38,290 nucleotides of DNA from an uncultured Lachnospiraceae bacterium (GTDB lineage: Bacteria > Bacillota > Clostridia > Lachnospirales > Lachnospiraceae). Below are positions 26,325 through 35,293 of this stretch, one piece after another. Position 1 is the stretch's first letter. Each line of letters starts with the position of its first letter. A program made the position numbers and the translations under genes. Where the stretch lies: NCBI GenBank assembly GCA_946616305.1, contig CAMOIV010000003.1, forward strand, positions 1 through 38,290. The letters run 5' to 3'. A model generated the notes under the pieces. It made no database searches and was not told the DNA's origin. It was given only the letters and a program-made list of their open reading frames with translations.

Positions 26325-27341
26325 ATGTCAATACTTGTAACAGGCGGAGCAGGCTATATCGGTACTCATACATTGGTGGAACTGCTTAACGGCGGCTATG
26401 AAGTGGTCGTCATGGATAACTATACGAACTCTTCTCCCAAGGCCATACAGGCCGTAGAGGAACTTACAGGGAAGAAGATCAGGTTCTACGAGGCGGATAT
26501 AAACAACAGAGAGGATCTTAGGAAGATATTTGATGAGAACCCCGATATCAGGGAATGTATTAATTTTGCTTCTCTCAAGGCAGTGGGGGAATCCGTTGAG
26601 AAGCCCTGGGAGTACTATAACAACAACATAGGCGGAACCCTGACATTACTTGATGAGCTGAGAAAGCACGGCGCCAAGAATTTTGTATTCTCCTCCTCAG
26701 CCACCGTATACGGCGATCCCGAGACGGTTCCCATCACCGAGGACTGTCCCAAGGGAACATGCACAAATCCTTATGGCTGGACCAAGTGGATGCTGGAACA
26801 GATCCTTATGGATATGCAGAAGGCAGACCCTGAGTGGAATATGGTCATACTCAGGTATTTCAATCCCATAGGCGCTCATCCTACGGGACGCATCGGGGAG
26901 AATCCCAACGGACGGCCCAACAATCTCATGCCTTACGTGACACAGGTGGCGGTTGGAAAGCTGCCGGAGCTTGGAGTTTTCGGAGATGATTATGACACAC
27001 CGGACGGTACCGGCGTGAGAGACTATATCCATGTGGTGGACCTTGCCAGAGCTCATGTAAAGGCCATCGACAAACTGCGCACAAAGCCGGGCTGCTTCGT
27101 TTGCAACCTGGGCACAGGACAGGGATATTCCGTTCTTGACCTTGTTAAGACCTTTGAAAAGGTAAACGGGATCAAAGTGCCTTATTCCATAAAGCCCAGG
27201 CGGGCGGGAGATATCGCAGAATGCTATGCCAGCCCCGAAAAAGCCAAGGCGGAGCTTGGCTGGGAGGCGGAATTCGGCATAGAGGATATGTGCAGGGATG
27301 CCTGGAACTGGCAGAAGGATCATCCCAACGGTTATAACTGA
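26325..27341 (+). CDS. galE: UDP-glucose 4-epimerase
   Basis: GalE interconverts UDP-glucose and UDP-galactose with bound NAD. The 338-residue protein is a normal extended short-chain dehydrogenase. The NAD motif GGAGYIGTH lies at residues 7-15, the catalytic Ser in FSSSATVYG at about 125, the Tyr-x3-Lys in YGWTK, and RYFNPIGAHPTG with NNLMPYV for sugar binding. An AAGGAGG ribosome site sits well before the ATG. It ends only 4 bases from the convergent serine hydrolase gene, and I saw no terminator between them. Confidence 0.96.
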   Translation: MSILVTGGAGYIGTHTLVELLNGGYEVVVMDNYTNSSPKAIQAVEELTGKKIRFYEADINNREDLRKIFDENPDIRECINFASLKAVGESVEKPWEYYNNNIGGTLTLLDELRKHGAKNFVFSSSATVYGDPETVPITEDCPKGTCTNPYGWTKWMLEQILMDMQKADPEWNMVILRYFNPIGAHPTGRIGENPNGRPNNLMPYVTQVAVGKLPELGVFGDDYDTPDGTGVRDYIHVVDLARAHVKAIDKLRTKPGCFVCNLGTGQGYSVLDLVKTFEKVNGIKVPYSIKPRRAGDIAECYASPEKAKAELGWEAEFGIEDMCRDAWNWQKDHPNGYN

Positions 27342-27345
27342 ACGG

Positions 27346-28554
27346 TCATAGCAAAGACAGGATCACATTCCTTATCCTTCTGGTAAGACTGTATGTTCCG
27401 GAATCAGTACGCTGCAGGGCTATGAGCAATGCAGCGTTCTTTTTCGGGAAAGCGGCAAAATAAGGACCCAGCCAGCCGTCCCAGCCGAATTCTCCCGAAA
27501 CGGCGAGGGTATCGCATTTCTCAGGCTCGGTTGCTATCCTTAAGAGATTGGAATAGGTAAAGCCCAAAAGATCGAATCTTTCGTTAAACGTCTTTTTACC
27601 CTTCGGGAAAAGCTCTCCCGATGTCATGAAATCCACTGTGGCAGGAGTAAGGATCTGCTCCCCTGAAGGAGTGCTGCCGCCGTTTAGGAGCATCTGGGCA
27701 AATCTCATATAATCCGTCAGCGTTGAAGCAAGCCCCGCTCCTCCGGACTCAAATGCATTGGGGGAATCCATGCGATTTTTTATTCCCAGATTGTCGCCCA
27801 GATATTCCGGTATATCATCAGTGGTAAAGGGAAGCTCGCCCTCGGAGGGCGATGAGAGATGAGAGGCGGGAACATAGGATCTTGCAAGCCTTGACTGCTT
27901 GTCCTCCGGCACGTAGAATGCGGTATCCGACATACCAAGAGGAGCAAAGATCTCCTTTTCCATGAAATCGGACAGCTTCATACCTGCGGCCTTTTCTATA
28001 ACGGCTCCCAGTACATCGGCGCCGGTCCCGTACAGATAGTCGGTGCCGGGATCAAAGGCCAGAGTGCACCTTCCCAGGGCATCCGCCACCTCCTGGGTAT
28101 CCATTTCATCATCTGTATTAAGTCTGTCGTTTATCTCGGAAAAGACTATATCAGCGTCGACTCCCGCATAGGTGGTCTTATCGGGATATGAAAGTCCCGA
28201 TGTCATGTCCAGAAGATCCCCTATGGTCACGGGCTTTGAAACCGGGAGTTTATTCCCCTTTTCGTCATAGTAGCGGCTGTGCTTAAAGGATGGGATATAG
28301 TCGGAAACCGGATCCAGCCTGTCAAGAAGTCCCCTCTCTATCAGTATCATGGAGGCTGCGGAGGTTATGGGCTTTGACATGGAAAAGAGCCGGATGATGG
28401 TGTCTGTGGAATAGGGTATGTTCCCTCCCACGTCCGCAAGACCTTCATCTACCCTGAGGACCTCCCTGCCGTCCTTATAAAGGAGAACGGAGCCTCCGGT
28501 TATGTCCTTCATTTCAATGTAGTGTTCCAGTACGGATCTGATACGATCTTCCAT
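27346..28554 (-). CDS. Serine hydrolase of the class C beta-lactamase/family VIII esterase superfamily
   Basis: The 402-residue protein has the SxxK nucleophile motif SMSK at residues 58-61. The second motif is Tyr-Gly-Thr in YLYGTGADVLG, where true class C beta-lactamases have Tyr-x-Asn. FGWDGWLG late in the sequence resembles the Trp-x-Gly motif that replaces KTG in family VIII carboxylesterases. There is no signal peptide, so it should be cytoplasmic and is unlikely to be a resistance enzyme. It starts 9 bases after the araC-type gene on the same strand, so both are probably one transcript. A role in deacylating imported sugars is possible but is inference from context only. Confidence 0.82.
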   Translation of the reverse strand: MEDRIRSVLEHYIEMKDITGGSVLLYKDGREVLRVDEGLADVGGNIPYSTDTIIRLFSMSKPITSAASMILIERGLLDRLDPVSDYIPSFKHSRYYDEKGNKLPVSKPVTIGDLLDMTSGLSYPDKTTYAGVDADIVFSEINDRLNTDDEMDTQEVADALGRCTLAFDPGTDYLYGTGADVLGAVIEKAAGMKLSDFMEKEIFAPLGMSDTAFYVPEDKQSRLARSYVPASHLSSPSEGELPFTTDDIPEYLGDNLGIKNRMDSPNAFESGGAGLASTLTDYMRFAQMLLNGGSTPSGEQILTPATVDFMTSGELFPKGKKTFNERFDLLGFTYSNLLRIATEPEKCDTLAVSGEFGWDGWLGPYFAAFPKKNAALLIALQRTDSGTYSLTRRIRNVILSLL

Positions 28555-28563
28555 AAACCCTCC

Positions 28564-29421
28564 TTATCTTGCGCGCATCTTACGGAACTCCGTGGGGGTG
28601 CATCCCTTGATCTGCTTAAACATCCTTACGAAGGCCGGAAGGCTGGAGTATCCGGAGTGTATCGCCACCTCCGTGACACTTGTGGTGGGATCCACAAGAA
28701 GCTTTTCGGCGTTTTCGATCCTTTTCATATTTACATACCTGTAAAAGGTCCTTCCTGTGAACTGCTTGAAGAGTCTGGTGAAATGGAACTTGGAAAAGCC
28801 TGACATCTCCGAGATCTCGTCAAGGTTAAGATCCTCAGCGAAATGATCATTGATATATTCACATACGGACATGAACTTTTCGGTGTACTCGACCTGCTTA
28901 TCCCTGGAAACGTCAAAGCTGTCGGTAGAGGCACTGTATTTTCTGCCCACTGCCACTATCATCTCTATGAGCATGGAATATATATTTGCTCCCGAAAGGG
29001 GCGTCTTGCCGAAGTACTCCTTCTCGATCTCAAGCATAAGGCTCTCTATGACGGGCTGCAGCTCAGGATCCTTCTCTTTTGTGATGACGGTAGAGGGAGA
29101 AAGCATGGTCATGGCCGAGGACAGCTCGGGAAGGGCGGTCAGCAGAGAATAATCCGGCTGGAATATCAGCCGCTCTCCCACAGGCGGAGCCATGAGATGG
29201 TGTATGGTCCCGGAAGAGATAAAGATGATATCCCCCTCCTTCAGATCAAATGCGTTTGAACCCAGGTCTATGGTATATCCTCCTACAAGAGGCATGATTA
29301 TCTCGGGATTGGAATGCCAGTGAGGGGGATAATCCTCCGCCTCCGTATTATGGTAAAGCCTGAACATGGGCCTTTCCGAAAAGTTGACTATCTCATGGTA
29401 GCCGTTAAGGTTTTCTATCAT
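28564..29421 (-). CDS. AraC-family transcriptional regulator with N-terminal cupin sensor
   Basis: The 285-residue protein has a cupin ligand-binding domain at the N terminus (YPPHWHSNPEIIMPLVGG and IFISSGTIHHLMAP). Two helix-turn-helix motifs make up the AraC DNA-binding domain in the last 100 residues (LNLDEISEMSGFSKFHFTRL and SVTEVAIHSGYSSLPAFVRM), ending in GCTPTEFRKMR. It is divergent from the sugar importer operon across a 381-bp AT-rich region and sits upstream of a hydrolase gene. This is the usual layout for an activator of a carbohydrate-use locus; the inducer is unknown, probably an oligosaccharide. Confidence 0.93.
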   Translation of the reverse strand: MIENLNGYHEIVNFSERPMFRLYHNTEAEDYPPHWHSNPEIIMPLVGGYTIDLGSNAFDLKEGDIIFISSGTIHHLMAPPVGERLIFQPDYSLLTALPELSSAMTMLSPSTVITKEKDPELQPVIESLMLEIEKEYFGKTPLSGANIYSMLIEMIVAVGRKYSASTDSFDVSRDKQVEYTEKFMSVCEYINDHFAEDLNLDEISEMSGFSKFHFTRLFKQFTGRTFYRYVNMKRIENAEKLLVDPTTSVTEVAIHSGYSSLPAFVRMFKQIKGCTPTEFRKMRAR

Positions 29422-29707
29422 AACCTGTATCCTTCTGTATTTCTATATTAAATATGAATAGTTGCTAAAAATGAGTTATAAACAATTTATATGCAAAAAT
29501 AATTGCTTATGACATGTTAAGATTTTACCATAAAATCATACGGAAACAAGCACAATTTACCATAGATTTCCGCGATCGGCCGGCAAAAGATGGCAGATTC
29601 TGTACATATTGACCAAAAAAATATACCGGCAACCGTAAAAACTGTACAAAAAACCCATAGAATAAAAACAAAAAATAGCAAGATTTTTTATTTACTTAGC
29701 AACAATT

Positions 29708-29736
29708 TTGAGGAATGCAGCCGGCGTTTTTATTAT
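29708..29736 (+). promoter_or_regulatory. Promoter for the carbohydrate importer operon
   Basis: TTGAGG (29708-29713) and TATTAT (29731-29736) are 17 bases apart and would start transcription near 29743, giving a leader of about 60 bases. The -35 is imperfect, which fits a promoter that needs an activator such as the divergent AraC protein. Confidence 0.6.
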
Positions 29737-29754
29737 CCTTAAAATTACAGTAAG

Positions 29755-29768
29755 GCCCCTCTCGGGGC
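29755..29768 (+). other. Hairpin in the 5' leader of the binding-protein gene
   Basis: GCCCC (29755-29759) and GGGGC (29764-29768) form a stem with loop TCTC, about 12 bases from the predicted RNA 5' end and well before the AGGAGG site at 29789-29794. No T-run follows. A 5' hairpin of this kind commonly stabilises an mRNA; that role is inferred here. Confidence 0.5.
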
Positions 29769-29802
29769 AGTTAACATTCATTCTTTTTAGGAGGGAGTTT
29801 AA

Positions 29803-31236
29803 ATGAAGAAAAAGGTTTTGTCAGTACTGTTAACAGTAGCAATGACAGCAACTCTTCTTGCAGGATGCGGAAGCACCGCAGCAGCTCCTGCAGCTGAGCC
29901 CGCAGCTGAGCCTGCAGCAGACGCAGCAGCAGACAGCGGATCGGCTGATACGGAAGAGGCAGCTCCTGCAGCTGATGAGAAGGCAGACGATGCCGCAGCA
30001 GCAGACGCAGGAAGCGGAGAAGTGCAGGAAATAACTTTCATGGTATGGGATGACCTTGAGGCTTCAGAGGACCTTATCACAAAGGGCTACAAGGATTCCA
30101 TCGACAGATTCAACAAGGATTTCGAGGGCAAGTATCACTGCACACCTATCACAACGAACCTTGAAGAGTACTATGACAAGCTCAACGCTCTCGTTGCAGC
30201 AGGCGAGACACCTGATGTGTTCATCGCATCTCCCGGTGCAAACCTTAACGACTATGCTATGACCGGCGTTGCAGCAAAGCTCGATGATTATCTCAATGAT
30301 GGTTGGAAGAGCGACTTCACATCAGATGCAGTATTCGCAGGCGGCACATATGGTGACGAAGGCGGCGACGGCCCTGGTATCTATGCTATACCTCTTAACA
30401 TCGCAGCAGCATGCGTATTCTACAACACAGAGATGTTCGAAGATGCAGGAGCAGAGGTTCCCAAGACATATTCAGAGCTTCTTGATGCCTGCAAGAAGCT
30501 TCAGGACAAGGGTTACACACCTATCACGATTTCAGCAGGAACAGCTTGGTGTCTGTCAATGGTAGCAGGTTATCTCTGCGACAGAAACGGCCTCAACCTT
30601 CAGGACATCAAGGATCACAAGACAGACTGGATGGATGAGAAGGTTATCAAAGCCGGAAAGCAGATCCAGGAGCTTTCACAGTACTTCCAGAAGACCGCAG
30701 CCGGTGATGACAACGACGTAGCTACAGCAGCATTCTACAACGGTGAGGCTGCTATCCTTATCCAGGGTTCATGGGCTATCGGCCAGATCAACGGTTCATG
30801 CGCAGAAGGATTCGCTGACAAGGTTGGCGTATTCGCATTCCCTGCAGTTGATGGTTCTTCAGCAGATCCTAACAGAGTTATCGCTAAGTCAGACAGCCTT
30901 TGCGTAAGCGCAACAAGCCAGTATCCTGACGCAGCAGTTCAGCTCGTTAAATATTTCGTTGATGACACTGCTCAGAAGTACACAGCAGAAGTCGGCGGAA
31001 AGATCCCTGTAACAAACGTTCAGTACGATGCGTCAGTTGCACCGCCCGAGCTTAAATATGTTATGGATGTATTCAAGAACGCTTCTTCAACATTCGGATT
31101 CTACAACGAGTCTCTTGCTGATACTGAGGCAGGTTCAACATTCGATAACTGCTTCGTAGAGATCTTCAAGGGAGAGGATCCCGCAACGGCTCTTCAGCCT
31201 ATCGAAGATTACTATGAGATGAACGTTTGGGAATAA
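29803..31236 (+). CDS. Carbohydrate ABC transporter substrate-binding lipoprotein (family 1)
   Basis: The 477-residue protein has a lipoprotein signal peptide: Lys-rich start, hydrophobic core and lipobox LLAGC with Cys22 as the lipid anchor. A low-complexity Ala/Glu/Asp/Pro linker follows (about residues 25-73). The mature fold is that of family 1 solute-binding proteins (ITFMVWDDLEASEDLI, PDVFIASPGANLNDYA, GEAAILIQGSWAIGQI, YPDAAVQLVKYF). It captures oligosaccharides at the cell surface and passes them to the two permeases downstream. Codon choice is strongly biased (GCA for Ala, CTT and CTC for Leu) compared with its neighbours, as expected for a highly expressed gene. The ribosome site AGGAGGGAG is strong. 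Confidence 0.93.
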   Translation: MKKKVLSVLLTVAMTATLLAGCGSTAAAPAAEPAAEPAADAAADSGSADTEEAAPAADEKADDAAAADAGSGEVQEITFMVWDDLEASEDLITKGYKDSIDRFNKDFEGKYHCTPITTNLEEYYDKLNALVAAGETPDVFIASPGANLNDYAMTGVAAKLDDYLNDGWKSDFTSDAVFAGGTYGDEGGDGPGIYAIPLNIAAACVFYNTEMFEDAGAEVPKTYSELLDACKKLQDKGYTPITISAGTAWCLSMVAGYLCDRNGLNLQDIKDHKTDWMDEKVIKAGKQIQELSQYFQKTAAGDDNDVATAAFYNGEAAILIQGSWAIGQINGSCAEGFADKVGVFAFPAVDGSSADPNRVIAKSDSLCVSATSQYPDAAVQLVKYFVDDTAQKYTAEVGGKIPVTNVQYDASVAPPELKYVMDVFKNASSTFGFYNESLADTEAGSTFDNCFVEIFKGEDPATALQPIEDYYEMNVWE

Positions 31237-31273
31237 GCCATAATATGCGGTAACTAAGCGTTTTACAATTGGC

Positions 31274-31343
31274 CAGCACCCTATGTTTGGGTGCTGACCT
31301 TTGTATAAAGGATCCCTAGGATACTTTATACAGAGGTCAACAC
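31274..31343 (+). other. Paired, mutually exclusive hairpins between binding-protein and permease genes
   Basis: Hairpin A: CAGCACCC (31274-31281) with GGGTGCTG (31289-31296), loop 7. Hairpin B: 31295-31310 pairs with 31324-31339 (16 bp, one G-T), then a single mismatch and ATCC (31312-31315) with GGAT (31319-31322) around loop CTA, about 20 bp in all. Bases 31291-31293 can also pair with 31341-31343, so B can extend into the right arm of A and the two compete. Neither has a real T-run. In CUT1 operons such structures commonly protect the binding-protein mRNA and lower permease output. Confidence 0.75.
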
Positions 31344-31377
31344 TACAGGGCAAAGACAGTTTTCAGGGAGGTAATGC

Positions 31378-32286
31378 ATGGATAAGTTAATGAGAAACAA
31401 AAAAGCGATAATCCTTTTTATCGCACCGGCACTGATCCTGTTCACAGGGGTTTTGTTCATACCCGTATGTAAGGCGGTATATTACAGCCTGTGTAATTAC
31501 AAGATCAATTATCAGCCAAAGTTCATCGGGATCAAGAACTACGTGATGCTGTTCACCAAGGACAAGACGATGGCTATAGCCCTCAGGAATTCCATATTCT
31601 TTATGATCTTCTCCATAGTGACCCAGCTCATATGCGGACTTATCCTGGCGGCACTTCTTACCAATATCAAAAAGGGCCGGAACTTCTTCAAGAACGTTTA
31701 CTATCTTCCCTGCGTACTTTCATCCGCAGCTCTGGGTCTTTTGTGGATGTTCGTCTTCATGCCGAGACTGGGTATCAACCAGATGCTGGCATCCTTGGGC
31801 TTCTTCGGCGGCGACTGCACGTTAGGACCTCAGTGGCTGTTTAATACAGAGGGCTATATCATCCTTCCCATATGGGTCATATCCTTCGTGGCTCTGTGGC
31901 AGTATGTGGGACAGTCCATGATGCTCTACATGGCTCAGATATCGGGTATAAGCACGGATGTTTATGAGGCTTCCTATATCGATGGATGCAGTAAGAAGCA
32001 GTCATTCTTCTACATCACGCTGCCTCTTATCAAGCCCATGGTAGCAACGGCAATGTCACTGAATGCCATCGGCTCCCTAAAGTTCTTCGATCTGATCTAC
32101 AACATGATACCTGAAGGCTTCTTAAGCCATAAGGCAGATGTCATAGCAACACATCTGTATACTCAGGCATTTAAGTTCAGCAAATTAGGATACGGCTCGG
32201 CGATAGGTGTCGTACTTCTCGTCCTCTGCCTGATAATGACGGTTCTGATCAACAAGTTCGTGAAGACCGAAAGCTACGATATGTAA
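31378..32286 (+). CDS. Carbohydrate ABC transporter permease, MalF type
   Basis: The 302-residue protein is an inner-membrane permease of the CUT1 family with six expected helices. The first begins at KAIILFIAPALILFTGVLFI. The EAA loop that docks the ATPase is visible as EASYIDGCSKKQSFFYITLP, ending in LIKPM. With the next gene it forms the transport channel for the binding protein encoded upstream. No ATPase is encoded here; in Gram-positive bacteria a shared MsmK/MsiK-type ATPase elsewhere usually serves several such importers. The ATG at 31378 is behind GGGAGG. Confidence 0.93.
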   Translation: MDKLMRNKKAIILFIAPALILFTGVLFIPVCKAVYYSLCNYKINYQPKFIGIKNYVMLFTKDKTMAIALRNSIFFMIFSIVTQLICGLILAALLTNIKKGRNFFKNVYYLPCVLSSAALGLLWMFVFMPRLGINQMLASLGFFGGDCTLGPQWLFNTEGYIILPIWVISFVALWQYVGQSMMLYMAQISGISTDVYEASYIDGCSKKQSFFYITLPLIKPMVATAMSLNAIGSLKFFDLIYNMIPEGFLSHKADVIATHLYTQAFKFSKLGYGSAIGVVLLVLCLIMTVLINKFVKTESYDM

Positions 32287-32299
32287 GGAGGATGGGATA

Positions 32300-33157
32300 A
32301 TGGCAAATACAATGACAATCAGTAAAGAGAAAAAAGAAGCCAGGATAGTTTCCGTTTTCATATACGCATTTCTCATTCTTCTTGCGATCATATACATACT
32401 GCCCCTGCTCTGGGTGGTCATAACCTCGCTTAAGAATGATAACACTCTGATGCTTTCACCCTGGGCTATGCCCGAGCATATAGAGTGGGGCAACTATTCC
32501 TTTGCCTGGACCAAGGGTCATTTGGGCACCGCGATGCTCAACTCACTCATCGTCTGCGGTACTACCCTGATAGTATCCATGCTTTTCGGCTCCATGGCAG
32601 CCTTTGCCATAGCAAAGCTCCGTTGGAAGCTTTCAAAGATTGCGATGTATTATTTCCTTATAGGCATGATGATCCCGATCCATACCATACTGATACCTCT
32701 TTTCGTTCAGTTCTCGGGATGGGGACTTTCCAATTCCCTTATTGGTATCATCATTCCCTATATAACCTTCTCATTGCCTATAACCATCTATATCATGGTG
32801 GGCTTCTTCGAGGGCATACCCAACGAGCTGTTTGAGTCTGCCTGTATCGACGGATGCTCGGTTTATAAGATGTTCGGAACCGTTGCGATACCTCTGGCAA
32901 AGACCGGTCTTATGGTTACGGGCCTTATGTCCTTCGTGGCCAACTGGAATGAGCTGCTTGTTGCCATGGTTTTCATTTCAAACGAGGCAAAGAAGACTCT
33001 TCCCGTGTCACTTACCAAGTTCGTCGGACCTTACCATACGAATTACTGCCAGATGTTTGCGGCCATCATGATCGCCATCATTCCTACGATCATCGCGTAT
33101 GTGGCATTTGCAAATCAGATAGTTGAAGGTCTTACCGCAGGAGCAGTTAAGGGTTAA
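32300..33157 (+). CDS. Carbohydrate ABC transporter permease, MalG type
   Basis: The 285-residue protein is the second CUT1 permease. It has a basic N terminus, a first helix (VFIYAFLILLAIIYILPLLW), the family segment AFAIAKLRWK and the EAA loop ESACIDGCSVYKMFGTVAIP. The C terminus ends shortly after the last helix (IVEGLTAGAVKG), as usual for MalG. It follows the MalF-type gene by 13 bases with a GGAGG ribosome site and precedes the GH3 gene by 3 bases, so all four genes are probably one operon. Confidence 0.93.
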   Translation: MANTMTISKEKKEARIVSVFIYAFLILLAIIYILPLLWVVITSLKNDNTLMLSPWAMPEHIEWGNYSFAWTKGHLGTAMLNSLIVCGTTLIVSMLFGSMAAFAIAKLRWKLSKIAMYYFLIGMMIPIHTILIPLFVQFSGWGLSNSLIGIIIPYITFSLPITIYIMVGFFEGIPNELFESACIDGCSVYKMFGTVAIPLAKTGLMVTGLMSFVANWNELLVAMVFISNEAKKTLPVSLTKFVGPYHTNYCQMFAAIMIAIIPTIIAYVAFANQIVEGLTAGAVKG

Positions 33158-33160
33158 AAC

Positions 33161-35272
33161 ATGGATAATAATAAATTCAGAAAACAGGCAGAAGAGCTGG
33201 TAGGGAAGATGACCCTTGCCGAGGCGGCAAGCCAGCTTCTGCATCATTCACCTGCCATCGAAAGGCTCGGAATACCGGATTACAACTGGTGGAGCGAGGG
33301 CCTGCACGGAGTTGCAAGGGCCGGTATCGCCACGGTATTCCCTCAGGCAGTGGGTATGGCATCCGCCTTCGATCCAAAGTTTCTGCAGGAAGAAGCGGAT
33401 ATAATCTCCACCGAGGCGCGGGCCAAATATAATGCAGCAAGAGAATATAACGATACGGATATATACAAGGGTCTTACTTATTGGAGCCCAAATATTAACA
33501 TTTTCAGGGATCCCAGATGGGGAAGGGGGCACGAAACCTACGGAGAGGATCCGTATCTTACCAAAACTCTCGGGTGTGCTTTCATCAGGGGACTTCAGGG
33601 CGATACAGAGAATGAAGAATACATGAAGATAGCCGCCTGCGCAAAGCATTTTGCCGTTCATTCCGGACCGGAGGCCATAAGACACGAATTTGACGCCAAG
33701 GCCACGGAGAAGGATCTGTTTGAGACTTATCTTCCGGCTTTTGAGGCCGCAGTAAAGGAAGCTAAGGTGGAAACGGTTATGGGTGCTTATAACCGTACTA
33801 ACGGCGAGCCCTGCTGTGCCAGTGAGAGACTTCTGGTAAAACTTCTTCGGGGAGAATGGGAGTTCAAGGGACATGTAGTATCGGATTGCTGGGCTGTAAG
33901 GGATTTCCATGAGAACCATCATGTTACCCATACACCGGCCGAGTCTGCTGCTCTGGCCGTGAGCAAGGGATGTGATCTTAACTGCGGATGCACATATGAA
34001 GCCCTGCTTGATGCATATCAGGAAGGCCTCATATCGGAGGAGGAGATCAGGACTGCCGCCATACATGTATTTACCACCAGATTTAAGCTGGGTGAATTCG
34101 CAGGGGACTGCGAATATGACAAGATACCCTACAGCGTTGTGGCATGCCGCAAACACAGGGATGCAGCGCTCAAAGCCGCTGAGGAGTCAATGGTCCTTCT
34201 GATGAATAAGGGCATCCTGCCGCTTGACAAGGGCTCCCTTAAGAGCATCGCCGTCATAGGGCCCAATGCATACAGCGATAAGGCCCTTTACGGAAACTAT
34301 AACGGTTTCTCAGCCGAATGGATCACCAATCTTGACGGCATAAGGCAATATGTCGGCGAGGATGTGAGGATCTATTATTCAGTCGGATCCGATATCGTTC
34401 AGGATAAGGAAGACCCCCTGGCAAGAGAAGGCAAATACTATTCGGAAGCCAAGATGTGTGCCAAGATGTCCGACGTTGTGGTAGTTTGCGTGGGACTGAA
34501 CGGAGACCTTGAAGGAGAAGAAGGAGATACGGGCAATGCGTTTGCCTCCGGAGACAAGCTGGATCTCCTGCTTCCCAAAACCCAGAGAAGGCTGCTTGAC
34601 GAGGTGCTTTCTGTTGGGAAACCTACGATCATCGTGATAAACTCCGGCTCATCCCTGGATCTGTCGGAATATGAGGACAGAGCAGAGGCGATACTGCAGG
34701 CGTGGTATCCCGGAGAAAGAGGAGGAGAGGCTCTTGCAAGGATCCTTTTCGGAGAGGTTTCTCCCTCGGGCAAGCTCCCCCTGACCTTTTATCATAACAG
34801 TGATGCCCTGCCGGATTTCACGGATTATCACATGAAGGGACGGACATACAGGTATTTTGAGGGAACACCCTGGTATCCCTTCGGATACGGACTGTCCTAT
34901 ACGGAATTCGGATATGATGATCTGTCGGTGGAGGTCACGGAGGACAAGGGCCTTAGCATTTCCTTTGATCTTGAGAACAAAGGAAACATGGATGGCGCAG
35001 AGATCACTCAGATATATCTCACATATGACCAGGATGCCTTTGAGAAGCCCATCCGTACCCTTGTGGCATTTAGCAGAAATGAATTAAAGAGCGGCGAGAA
35101 GAAACACATAACCCTGTCGGTGGGCCCGAAGGAGCTTATGTCCGTTATGGAGGACGGCAGCAGGAAGCTTCTCGAGGGCAGGTATACCGTATATGCCGGT
35201 TCATCCCAGCCTGACCCAAGGAGCGTAGAGCTTACCGGCAGAAAACCTTTGGAAAAAGCCTTTTTCATATAA
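33161..35272 (+). CDS. Intracellular GH3 glycosidase, beta-xylosidase or beta-glucosidase type
   Basis: This 703-residue protein is a retaining family 3 glycoside hydrolase. YNWWSEGLHGVAR at about 41-53 is characteristic of the plant/bacterial xylosidase branch. KHF at 162-164 and MGAYNRTNGEPCC bind substrate, and the nucleophile is Asp242 in VVSDCWAV. A second alpha/beta domain (about 345-540) and a C-terminal fibronectin-like domain (about 590 onward) complete the usual architecture. There is no signal peptide, so it acts on sugars brought in by the upstream importer. Substrate is not certain: xylo-oligosaccharides and cello-oligosaccharides are both plausible. It is followed by a strong terminator. 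Confidence 0.9.
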   Translation: MDNNKFRKQAEELVGKMTLAEAASQLLHHSPAIERLGIPDYNWWSEGLHGVARAGIATVFPQAVGMASAFDPKFLQEEADIISTEARAKYNAAREYNDTDIYKGLTYWSPNINIFRDPRWGRGHETYGEDPYLTKTLGCAFIRGLQGDTENEEYMKIAACAKHFAVHSGPEAIRHEFDAKATEKDLFETYLPAFEAAVKEAKVETVMGAYNRTNGEPCCASERLLVKLLRGEWEFKGHVVSDCWAVRDFHENHHVTHTPAESAALAVSKGCDLNCGCTYEALLDAYQEGLISEEEIRTAAIHVFTTRFKLGEFAGDCEYDKIPYSVVACRKHRDAALKAAEESMVLLMNKGILPLDKGSLKSIAVIGPNAYSDKALYGNYNGFSAEWITNLDGIRQYVGEDVRIYYSVGSDIVQDKEDPLAREGKYYSEAKMCAKMSDVVVVCVGLNGDLEGEEGDTGNAFASGDKLDLLLPKTQRRLLDEVLSVGKPTIIVINSGSSLDLSEYEDRAEAILQAWYPGERGGEALARILFGEVSPSGKLPLTFYHNSDALPDFTDYHMKGRTYRYFEGTPWYPFGYGLSYTEFGYDDLSVEVTEDKGLSISFDLENKGNMDGAEITQIYLTYDQDAFEKPIRTLVAFSRNELKSGEKKHITLSVGPKELMSVMEDGSRKLLEGRYTVYAGSSQPDPRSVELTGRKPLEKAFFI

Positions 35273-35293
35273 ACTGTTTCTCCATTATTTACA

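Larger units (their letters stand above)
29422..29802. promoter_or_regulatory. Divergent regulatory region between the AraC gene and the sugar importer
   Basis: This AT-rich stretch has no gene. TTACCATA occurs twice in the same direction (29525-29532 and 29557-29564), 32 bp apart or about three helical turns, which suits an AraC-type dimer. The first copy sits in a symmetric element, ATTTTA (29522-29527) and TAAAAT (29531-29536). The importer promoter and a leader hairpin occupy the right side. I could not pick a convincing promoter for the minus-strand gene. Confidence 0.5.

Noticed and set aside
33248-34156. 302-codon minus-strand open frame inside the GH3 gene
   Set aside because: It is the shadow of a well-supported GH3 enzyme, with no domain and no ribosome site of its own.
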